The notes under the pieces: generated by a model
What the model was told of the DNA's origin: nothing
What the model saw: the letters and a program-made list of their open reading frames with translations, nothing else
Database searches by the model: none
Shown: in pieces, positions 55,430 to 64,000 of the stretch
Numbering within the stretch: position 1 is the stretch's first letter
Layout: each line of letters starts with the position of its first letter
DNA from: Gambelia wislizenii
Taxonomy: Eukaryota > Chordata > Lepidosauria > Squamata > Crotaphytidae
Assembly (NCBI GenBank): GCA_030847615.1
Contig: JAUMIR010000003.1
Span: forward strand, 21,147,001 to 21,211,000
DNA length: 64,000 nucleotides
Direction: 5' to 3'
Made by a program: the position numbers and the translations under genes

Positions 55430-56370
55430 CACAACTCTAGCTCTCCTGTTTGTGTACTAAATCAGTGTCTGCTGTCAGTAATGGACTGGATGAGGATGAA
55501 CACACTGAACCTTAATCCAGACAAGATAGAGGTATTCCTGGTCAGTCAGAAGGCAGATTAGGGGACAGGGATTTAGCCTCCTCTGGATGGGATCACACTC
55601 CCCCTGAAATGTCAGGTTTGCAGCTTGAGTGTGCTCCTGGACTTGAATCTGAGCCTGGATGCTTAGGTTTTGGCCATGTACAGGAATGCATTTGCACAAT
55701 TAAAACTAGTATGCCATCTTGCACCATTCATTGACAAGTTGGATCTAGCTACAATGACACATGTCTTGATTACATCCCATTTGGACTATTGTAACATGCT
55801 CTACATGTGGCTGCCTTTGGAAACTATTCTGAAATTCAGTGGGTCCAAAATACTGTGGCCAGACTGTTGACTGGGCTGGCTACAGGGGGTCAACAGTGAC
55901 TCCCCCCACTGAAACAGCTTCATTGGCTACCTGCCCATTTCCAAGTATAATTCAAAGTGCTGGTTTTGACCTTTAAAGCTCTAAACACCTTGGGTCCAGA
56001 CTATCTGAAAGACTGTATCTCCCTATACAAGCCAGTGCAAGTGTTAAGATCAACAGTGGAGTGTTTTCTCTCAGTCCCACCACCTTCACAGATGTGGTTG
56101 GGGAGGACTCAGGAGAGAGTGTTCTTTGTGGCTTCTCCCAGACTGTGGAACTCCCTTCCATAGAAGGTCTGGTTAGCCCCCTACCTGCTCTCTTTTTGCC
56201 AGCAGGTGAAGCCATTTTTATTTAGGCAGACTTTTTGAAATGTGAATTTTAATTGGTGTGCTGCTTTTTAATGTCTTTTAACATTTGTAACTTTTATTGA
56301 AATTATGTTTTTATTCTACATTGTGTTTTTAACTGTTATGTTTTAATAATGGTGACTACCTCTTTTTCAA
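55430..56370 (+). mobile_element. L2 LINE RT C terminus and 3' UTR
   Basis: The frame at 55430-55560 reads LSVMDWMRMNTLNLNPDKIE, the conserved L2 RT palm/thumb border. Further on YRNAFAQLKLVCHLAPFI and VLITSHLDYCNMLYMWLP are standard L2 C-terminal blocks, then QVLRSTVE and RLWNSLP. Stops and frameshifts separate the blocks. A T-rich 3' UTR ends near 56370. Confidence 0.92.
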
Positions 56371-59300
56371 CTTTTGTAATGTTTTATATAAATATGTTGG
56401 GATGTTCTCATAAAAGAAGCAAAAAAGAGGATGGGCAAGGAATTAAAGTCTTCAAACTTTCTGAAGCAAAGACAAAAGACAAGATGCTACCCTCTCCCCA
56501 TCCCTCAGAATCTGAATCTACTGGCAATTGATTGGATGTTATTTCAACATTGGTCACAGTCAGCTTTCTGCAATGCATTTGATGGAAGCTGATTAGCTGG
56601 GTAGCTGAAGGAACACATATGTCAGACTGTATGGCACACAGCTCTCTTTTCCAATACTTTGCCACTTTCTATGCCCTCCCAGTATATGTGCTTAAGATAG
56701 CTAGCTCTCTCTGCCTAAGGAGGGGGTTGGCCTGGTTGCAAGGAAGGCGGTATAAGAACGAAATTAATAGGCTGATAATAAGAGTTAATACAACCAATTA
56801 ATTAATATACATTAGTACATTAATAAGATGCCAATGAGACTTAATATCTAGCCTCATTTCTTTTAAATATCACATTCATAACAAAGGGAAATATAAGGAA
56901 TAACACTGGGTATTAAAGTTAGAAGAAAAGCTCTATAATTCTGAATATGTGTACTGATTATCAAACTTAATGATAAAAAAAAACACCCTGATGTACTACT
57001 TTTTACCATTGAGAAGCAGGGGCATACCTTTAAAACAACTATGCAAGGACTCGCCTTATACCAAATGAGACCTTTTGTTTATTTTGCTTTCCCCTGTACA
57101 AACTGTACCTTTCCACCAGTCTGAACAAAGCCTACCAATCAATGACAAGTGGGACCTGCAACAAAACATTCCAGTATAGTGTTGCTACTTAGTGTTTCAG
57201 CCAACCAACCATAGCATGCCCTTTACCAAGACACTCCATTCCACTCAGCCACAAGGCACTGTTCAGTTCCCATTGAGCTCTTTTGGACTCCACTCCCATA
57301 CAGATCTAATGTATGTACTTCTGCAAATCATGTAGTTTGAGAAAACCTTCTGGTAACTTCTTGTCAAATGAAGCTGGTGACCTATTGACTACAGAAGCAA
57401 CTGCAGTCACATTAGAAATAAAGAAAATAATGTAGAAGGATTTGGGGTGAATTGTCATTGGTGTGCTAAGGAGAAAGAGGGGAAATTAAGTTGCTGACTA
57501 TGCAGCTCACTACTCTTCAAGCAAGGAAATGGAAAGTTGTGAAAGCAGAACTGCCCTTTTAAAAACATCTGTGTACCAAATTTGATTCTGGGATGCCTTC
57601 ATTTCTTTTAAGCATGACCTTTTTTTTTTTTTAACAAAAAATATTTCAGTTTCTCACCTGTCTTCCCCCATCCCAACTTTGCATTTTCTTTATAGAATCA
57701 AAATCAGAAGCAAATTTCCATGTAATGCTCCATAGCCAAATTGCTGAAATACTAGGCCAGGGGTAGGGTGGGGATATTATTAAGCAGCTGGAACATTTCT
57801 GCAATGGACAACATGGCCTCAAAGCCTGGAAGTGGAATTTAGAGACAAGATGAAAGGCAGGTTATGCAGCTCCATTTCTGCGAGGTGCTTCAGGGGAGGA
57901 GCTGCTGTTGTTGGCCTCCAATGGGGAGAGGCCAGGTGTAAGTTTGTCAGGTGTGACTGTGCCTAGATGTCAATGGAGGGAGATGGAGTCAGAGGATATC
58001 TAAGTCCTCCTGTCTCCCTTCACTTCCTCTTTGGTGTTGTTTCCTTCAAACACAAATGGATGGAGCAATGCCAATGACAGACACCAGCATATCAGAGCAG
58101 TGGCAGTTTTGGAAGGGAGTGATCATAGAGGGGTTCAATCAGGTGGTCAGCTCATGGATTGTGTTATCATTGCACAATCCAGCCAAGTGGATTGCAGAGG
58201 GGCTGTTTGGGAGGGGTCAAGTTGGTTGTTGGTGTTTTTTCTTTATTAGGCCAATTTTTGGCATATGGTGTAAGCCCTGCTAGCCCTGCTGTCATACATT
58301 TTTATATGACAGGGGTATAGTTAGACCCCCACCCCTTTACAGGCTGCTTCTATTGCTTAGGCCTGGGTGAAGGATCCATCCAATGTATTGGGTGTCGGAT
58401 ATCCTTGGCTTACAAGAGTTATGTTCAGCCTCTTAAATGTTGAATTGTAATTTGCCATTTACTAATGTTGCTATCTTTTCCAGATTCTAGATTTTGTCTG
58501 GAGAGGTGGCAGATTCTGAATTACAGCCATAGTATGGTTTACTGGGTGGTGCATGAGGCCTGGAACTGCCATTTTGGGGCTCAACTGGGGTTAAGCAATC
58601 AGGTCACAGTGGAGTGGCTTGGGAAAAGTGTTTTGTTACCCTCAGGGCTCAGGTGTTTTGTCCAGGGGAAGGCTGAGGAGCAAGTAAAGGAGTGGCACCT
58701 CAGCTGATCCTGCACTAGGTTGTTCCATCCTTTTTGCTCCTCTCCAGGTTCATTTCTTAAAAGCAGGTTTTACATCAAATAAAATGGCCCTTATTCAACC
58801 CAGCTTTCTGTGTCTGCTCTCATTATTCCATGGTTGGTCAGCAATGATGAAAGCTCCTTAAATTAACATTAGGTGAATGCAGACCTATTAGGTTACCTTT
58901 TTGCATGTTGCATGATTGATTCCCAAAGAGTTAAATGAACAAAGGCTAAAAAACAAAGAGCAAATGTGTACTTTAAAGTGAAAGAGAGAGAAAAACAGAT
59001 GGAGAACCTGGCCAAACATTCAAAAAGTAGCTGGTCCTTTAAAGAAAAGTGCAGCAAAAGAACATCTGGAATCGCTAGCTGTGCTCCAAGACCTTAACTT
59101 GCTAGAAATTAAAGAAGGGGTGGGGGGAGAGGAAGCCCATTACATTTATTTTCTTCACTTTTTTTTGCTGTTGCTGCTCTTGTTTTAACTAAATACATTT
59201 TAGTAATTTTGTGTGTGAGTTGCAAAGGTGCAGCTTTCCCAGAAAAGTAATTTCTGTATGGCTCCAGGCCACTTGGCAAACAGCTCCTACAAGAAGCAAA

Positions 59301-59564
59301 GATCTACAGTTTTAAAAGGGAACAAACAAATAAGGTATTGTAAGCAACACTACCAAGTGACTGAGCTATTCTGCTAAATGCCCAATTTAAAACTGTCCAA
59401 AGAAAATGAGATTTTAGCATACAGCACATAAAGAACATTCTTGCTGTTGTTTCTAAAAATGCAATTGGCCAAGACATATTCTGAAAAGGGGAGGAAAGAG
59501 AATCTTAATTAATACAATAATTATGGATTAACTATAGATTATGGCTGTGATGCCCCTCTCTTAA
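56371..59564. other. No gene recognised; longest unassigned stretch
   Basis: Over about 3.2 kb I find no gene or confident repeat family. The plus-strand frames at 58031-58283 and 58465-58707 have tryptophan-rich but unfamiliar sequence without domain motifs. Part of this block could be single-copy or regulatory DNA. Confidence 0.4.
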
Positions 59565-59764
59565 AGTCAATCAAAAACACAAAAGAATCTTGTGGTACCT
59601 TATTGACAGTGAGCAGGTTCTCAACTGGGGGGAGGGTAGCTATGCAAAGTAGTCTAATGAAGGTATTGCCTCATAAGAATTCTGACCCCCCAATGAAATG
59701 TTCGTTGAGTCTCCAAATTTATAGCACTGAAGTAATTATACAATCATAGAGACATTCAATGTGA

Positions 59765-59976
59765 AGTTGAAGGCTTTCACAGCCAGCATCCATAGCTTTT
59801 CCTTGGGTTTTTTCGGGCTGTGAGGCCATGTTCTGGAAGAGTTTATTTGTGACATTTCACCTGCATCTGTGGTGAAACATCTCTGAAGATGCCAGCCACA
59901 GATGCAGGCAAAATGTCAGAAATAAACTCTTCCAGAATATGGCCTCACAGCCCCCCCCCAAAAAAACATGGAAAAC
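59765..59976. mobile_element. Two Penelope LTR-like ends in inverted orientation
   Basis: On the left (about 59765-59872, minus sense) runs AAGGCTTTCACAGCCAGCATC ... TTCGGGCTGTGAGGCCATG. On the right (59881-59976, plus sense) runs GAAGATGCCAGCCACAGATG ... ATATGGCCTCACAGCCC. The two meet at about 59873-59881 with no coding DNA between them. The right copy keeps the CTGAAGA core (59882-59888) but has CAAAA in place of the GAAA core, so its hammerhead is broken. Confidence 0.7.
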
Positions 59977-59978
59977 CA

Positions 59979-60470
59979 TAGAATCATAGAGTTGGAAGAC
60001 ACCACAAGAGCCATCCAGTCCAACCCCCTGCCATGCAGGAAAACACAATAAAGCACTCCTGACAGATGGCCATCCAGCCTCTGTTTAAATACCTCCAAAG
60101 AAGGAGACGCCACCACACTCCCAGGCAGTGCATTCCAGTACCAAACAGCTCTGACTCTCAGGAAGTTCTTTCTAATGTTTAGATGGAATCTTTTCCCCTG
60201 CAGTTTGAGTCAATTGCTCTGTGTACTACTCTCTGGAGCAGCAGAAAACAAGTTTGCTCCATCCTCAACGTAACATCCCTTCAAATATTTCAGCATGACT
60301 ATCATGTCTCCTCTTAACCTTCTCTTCTCCAGGCTAAACATACCCAGCTTCCTAAGCCATTCCTTGCAGACCTTTCACCATTTTGATTGCCCTCCTCTGG
60401 ACACACTTCAGCTTGTCAATATCCTTCTTGAATTGTGGTGCCCAGAATTGGACACTGTATTCTAGGTGCT
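59979..60470 (-). mobile_element. CR1 LINE 3' end, minus strand
   Basis: ATAGAATCATAGAGTTGGAAG starts directly at the Penelope end. The minus strand encodes the [18 protein letters not shown] stretch, then older coding remnants back to the [21 protein letters not shown] block near 60430. It is 5'-truncated at about 60470. Confidence 0.88.
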
Positions 60471-60483
60471 CAAACATTTGTTG

Positions 60484-60580
60484 AGCATTTAGAAGTGCAG
60501 TTTAGGCACCCAAAGAAAATGAGAAGGCAAAGAGACCAAGGGAATGTAAACACAACAAACATAGGACTTCTAGGTGTGAA
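60484..60580. repeat. Uninterrupted copy of the repeat hosting the 43-kb TTA element
   Basis: AGCATTTAGAAGTGCAGTTTA continues directly into GGCACCCAAAGAAAATGAG and AAGGGAATGTAAAC. This is the order found on the two sides of 43189-43739. It serves as an empty-site paralogue. Confidence 0.75.
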
Positions 60581-61223
60581 CAATTTTTAATCTCTTATTC
60601 TCTGCAGTGCTGAAAATTTGGGGAGTGAAGGCATATTTCATGTGGAAGAAAACAATTCTTAGGATGGGAACAATGCCTGCATCTCCCCGCCCCCGCCGCT
60701 ACAACCCTGAATGTCATTCCACTGAGACAACTGACTCTGAGGATGATTCCTCCTTCCTCTGCAGCCCCTTGTATCCTCTCAAACCTTCTTCAACCCCTGG
60801 AGCAGATATTTGGTTATCACGGAGGTCTGTAGGGAGTAGAAAGGAGTGTAATGGGAGTGCAGTGTGGGATTTAGGTCTTTTCTATAATAGATGTAAAGCT
60901 TCACATACTTTATTTTCACAGGTAAAAGATATTTTCACTATCTTTTAATTAAAAAAAATACCCCCAAACCATGAAGATTTTCTTGCGTAAAATACAATCT
61001 TTGCAATCAGTACAATCATTGCTGGTGGTAATGAAGAAAAAAAAAGGACTAATTTGTTTGGTCTTGAAAGGGCTGAACACACACAAACTCCCCCCACCCC
61101 CACAATGGACTGTTTTGGTGCCTTGAGACATTTTTTTCTTGTTGATGAGGGGCAAAAGGTATGCATTTTTAATATTTCCATTTGCTATTAATTATTTCAC
61201 CAATGGAACTGTACATGGTATTG
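60581..61223. other. No gene confirmed; one unfamiliar frame
   Basis: A plus-strand frame at 60607-60948 encodes a proline/serine-rich stretch (TMPASPRPRRYNPECHSTET, TDSEDDSSFLCSPLYPLKPS) in locally GC-richer DNA. It has no recognisable domain or clear splice sites. It may be chance, an exon remnant or part of an unrecognised element. Confidence 0.3.
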
Positions 61224-61881
61224 CCTCTCTCTCGCTTTTCTTCACAAACAAAGATTCAGGAAGGACTCATCCTGCTCTTTCTGCAAGAGCACTGATGACT
61301 AAAAAGGCCAATCCGAGATAAACAAGTCCAGTTGCAGAAAGCACAGCAGAAGGTCTCCTTGGGTGATGTTTCTGGGTTGAGATTCTTTCTGCGTGGTTGT
61401 TTCTCTTCAAGACTTGTTTGGCATGAGTTCTCAAATAAGGCTGCACCATTGTGGATAGTGCGTCTCCATGCCTTCCGATGTGAGGCCATGGTGGACCATT
61501 GTTGGTGATCAATTTGGCCAAGCCTGAGATGTTGTTTCAGGGCATCCTTGTATCACTTTTTTGGAGCGCCTCTCTTACGCAGACCTGTGGCAAGTTCACC
61601 GTAGAGTCCTGTTTTGGGGAGGTGATGGTCCTCCATCCTAGAAACATGCCCTGCCAGCACAGCTGTGTTCTCAATATCATGGCCTCAATGCTGGTGATCC
61701 CTGATTGCTCAAGGACAGCAACATTCATCACATAGTCAGTCCAGTGTATATTTAGGATTGTGCGTAAACAGCGCTGATGAAAGCATTTGAGGAGTCATAA
61801 GTTTTGGCGATAGGTGACCCATGTTTCAGACCCATAAAGGAAAATAGAAGTACAACGGCTCTATACACACTGATTTTTGTG
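61224..61881 (-). mobile_element. 5'-truncated second copy of the APE/RT retrotransposon
   Basis: The minus strand reproduces the last part of the 13-17 kb element, from the position corresponding to about 16509 to the 3' terminus. It includes LRTQLCWQGMF, the KRGAPKK-equivalent region and the finger FCCAFCNWTCLSRIGLFSHQ. The 3' end carries the same short UTR. Coding continuity is lost (frames at 61256-61489 and 61537-61731 differ). It is clearly older than the intact copy. Confidence 0.9.
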
Positions 61882-62195
61882 CGATGGTGGGGGGGGTGGA
61901 CAGGGGATGGAGAAGAGGAGGAGAGCTCACCTTCCTTCTCCCTTCCCCATGGGGGCTTCCAGCACTGTGGTGGAGGTGGCAGGGGGATGGACAGGGAAGG
62001 GAAAGGAGGAGGAGAGCTTGCCTCCCTTCCCCACGAGGGGTTCTGGCAGCGCGGCAGAGGTGGCGGGGATGAATGGGGGAGGAGGAGAGTTCATTTTCCT
62101 TCTCCTTCCCCTGCAGGGGGTTCTGGTGGTATGGTGGGGGGTGGACAGGGGAAGAGGAGGAGCAGAGCTCACCTCCCACCTGGTTCCCTCCCCTT
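61882..62195. repeat. Minisatellite, about 3-4 units of roughly 85-100 bp
   Basis: Purine-rich units recur: GGACAGGGGATGGAGAAGAG, GGACAGGGAAGGGAAAGGAG, GGATGAATGGGGGAGGAG and GGACAGGGGAAGAGGAGG. Each is followed by GAGAGCTCACCTTCCTTCT-like and CTTCCCCATGGGGG-like pyrimidine-rich segments. The many overlapping frames here are products of low complexity. It directly abuts the truncated end of the retrotransposon copy. Confidence 0.75.
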
Positions 62196-62309
62196 CCATC
62201 TGTCTTACCTTCATTCCATGGCAGGAACCCACTGGGCTGCCTTCCTCTTCCTTCCTCTTCCTGCCTGGCTCCCTCCCTTCTTTCTCCTCCTCCATAACTC
62301 TTCCCCTAT

Positions 62310-62376
62310 CCTCATTGCAGGGCATTTGCTACTATCTATGGTATTCAGTATCCACATGGATATGGGGTTGCTACTG
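62310..62376. mobile_element. Probable Tigger-like MITE end
   Basis: TTCAGTATCCACATGGATATGGGG with GTTGCTACTG before TA resembles the right ends of the copies at 12603 and 30423. The left end is not identifiable. Confidence 0.45.
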
Positions 62377-63004
62377 TATTCCTTCCTGGTATCATATTTG
62401 AGTCCGTTCATACATCTGCATATAGAAGGTAGAAACACATTCTTATGAGAGGATCTTGTATACATTGATTATCTTTAAAAACCCTTGATACATCTATGAC
62501 ATGTTTTTAATGGGGTGAATGGAAGTGTCTATTGACATCATGAGGGCTTAAAAGTGCTTAACTTTGGCTACATGTTTTTTTTTCCCCCAGCTATGAGATA
62601 AAGAAGAAATGTGCAAAATCCTGGGATATTTATAGCCTTGCCCTTGATTATTTTTTTTTCAAAATATCCAGTGGTATTTCTCCATTAAAAAATCCTTGTG
62701 ATGCAGTTTCTTTTTAGCTGTCTCTCCATGGGAAGTAAGAGGCTGGCCTACTTGGTGCAACTGCTGCTCCATGTGAAAGAAAGTTTTTAAAGTAACTATA
62801 TATTAAGTTGGTCATGCATAATACAGGTATTGGCATTTCTTGCTTAGAGGGAAAATGATCATCACATTATTTTATTGTCCTTTTTTCACAATGTTCTGGG
62901 CTTCTGTAAAAGTCCTGCAAAAGCAGAATTTGGGACAGAACAGATCATCTACCATAAATATAGCTATATATTTAGGTGCTTTTATGATTCTGTTGGTATC
63001 TTTC
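62377..63004. other. No gene recognised
   Basis: Unassigned AT-rich sequence. Confidence 0.45.
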
Positions 63005-63478
63005 TTTAATGGTGTTGCTCAGAATTGGGCACTACTCCAGATGAGGTCTGACCAAAGGTCTGGACACTTTACTTCTGTTTATGCAGCCTGGAATTACATT
63101 AGATATTTGTTGTCACATCACATTTTTGATGTAGACTACAAAGTCGCCTAGATCCTTTTCAAAGATACTGCTGCCAAGCCAGGTATAACCTACCCTATAT
63201 TTGAGCATCTGATTTTTCCTGCCTAAATGTTACATTGACCCCTGCTGAAAGCCATTTGGTTAGTTTTGTCCCAAATTCAACTGTTAAGGAATATTTTGAA
63301 TCTGGATTCTGCCTTCGGAGGCATTAGTTACCCTTCTGAGTTTGAGTCATCTGCAGATCATATGAGCATGAGCTCTATTTCTTCTTCCAAGTCATTTTTA
63401 AAGGTGTTGCACAGTACCAGCCTCAAGACTGAACCCTGAGGCATCTCACATGTCATGGATGATGATTTCTGTCCATTT
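63005..63478 (-). mobile_element. Ancient L3/CR1-type LINE fragment, minus strand
   Basis: On the plus strand, consecutive words (GAATTGGGCACTACTCCAGA, GAGGTCTGACCAAAG, CGCCTAGATCCTTTTCAAAG, TTTGAGTCATCTGCAGATCA, GACTGAACCCTGAGGCATCT) are the reverse complement of the CR1/L3 ORF2 region between the RT catalytic motif and the C terminus. It is heavily decayed and shared by old amniote copies. Confidence 0.75.
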
Positions 63479-63484
63479 TCAAAT

Positions 63485-63765
63485 CTTCTGGGTCAGCCTT
63501 TCACTCTGTCCCATCACCTTCATAGATAACATCTGGTGAGAACATGGGGAGGGCTTTCCTGGTGGCTCCCAGGCTCTAGAACTCGCTGACTAGATATGAT
63601 AGAGCATCCTTTTGTTGGCAGGTAAAGAATGTTTTTTTTTCTTTCCCAACAGTCCTTTCATGGCTTTTGGGGGAGGCCTTTCAGAATGTGCTATACTCTT
63701 TATTTGTTGGTGCTTAATGGTCTTACTTTTACCTGCTTTTTATTATATTGTGTGTTTAATTAGCC
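63485..63765 (+). mobile_element. L2 LINE 3' fragment
   Basis: CACTCTGTCCCATCACCTTC, GGGAGGGCTTTCCTGGTGGC and TCCCAGGCTCTAGAACTCGC repeat the order seen in the L2 copies at 48340 and 55430. A T-rich stretch follows. It is an old copy. Confidence 0.75.
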
Positions 63766-64000
63766 TAGTTAATTTGGCACATGAGGCAAATAATCCCACT
63801 AACGTTCTTCATCCCTGATAGTACAAATGTAATAACACATTCATTCACTAGAAATTGTATGCTTTTTGTGACCCCTTCCAAATCTGTTGCTTGGGGCAGC
63901 TGCTTCATTCAGCTCAGTGACAGGACCAGACCTAAGGAGAAATAGTCAGAAGAAAAGACTGTTATAGCAATGCTGTGAACTGCTCCATTCCATGCAGATT
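63766..64000. other. No gene recognised
   Basis: Unassigned sequence to the edge of the window. Confidence 0.45.

Noticed and set aside
61804..62465. Long overlapping frames on both strands up to 214 codons
   Set aside because: They arise from the purine-rich minisatellite, where stop codons are rare in every frame; the peptides are low in complexity.

Overview
This window looks like nuclear DNA of a squamate reptile, most likely a lizard. I infer this from the mixture of repeats: CR1, L2 and L3-type LINEs, an RTE/BovB 3' end, L1, Penelope-like pieces, a full-length APE/RT retrotransposon, lizard-type tRNA-derived SINEs, mariner/Tigger and Harbinger-like DNA elements, and many (AC)n and (GA)n tracts. 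I found no convincing host exon, tRNA, rRNA or CpG-island promoter. I read the window as intergenic or deep-intronic sequence made of nested mobile-element insertions separated by unassigned AT-rich DNA.

Layout. 0-5.7 kb: unassigned DNA with a SINE (2.6-2.9), a palindromic MITE (3.1) and an L3/CR1 3' end (3.4). 5.7-8.3 kb: a 5'-truncated L1 on the minus strand with a 16-bp target-site duplication (TSD). 9.5-12.9 kb: a CR1 fragment, two Tigger-like MITEs and two adjacent SINE copies. 13.18-17.17 kb: a complete, probably young non-LTR retrotransposon with an uninterrupted endonuclease/RT frame and a 12-bp TSD. 18.6 kb: a quasi-palindromic single-copy element with ATTA sites. 19.1-21.9 kb: MITE, SINE, L2 and CR1 remnants. 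24.1 kb: a 331-bp almost perfect palindrome. 26-29.4 kb: a repeat of about 600 bp, a MIR-like SINE and a Penelope-like fragment with a hammerhead-ribozyme-like motif. 30.4-32.1 kb: a Tigger MITE, an L1 piece split by a second palindrome, and a BovB 3' end. 33.3-36.98 kb: an internally repetitive family, a three-layer nest of insertions and a mariner. 39-43.8 kb: L2, the second ~600-bp repeat, an inverted SINE/CR1 structure and a 551-bp TTA-flanked element. 48-53.6 kb: L2 and a nearly complete but broken CR1. 55-64 kb: L2, back-to-back Penelope ends, CR1, a second truncated copy of the 13-17 kb retrotransposon, a minisatellite and an L3/CR1 fragment.

The elements bear on one another. Three palindromic or TIR elements have 3-bp TAA/TTA duplications, as expected of PIF/Harbinger. 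For two of them the pre-insertion site can be inferred inside this window: once because the interrupted L1 frame becomes continuous, and once because a related, uninterrupted copy of the target repeat lies at 60.5 kb. The intact retrotransposon at 13 kb and the truncated copy at 61 kb share a tiny 3' UTR carrying the same small hairpin. No database search was possible, so family names rest on recognised protein motifs, termini and TSDs.
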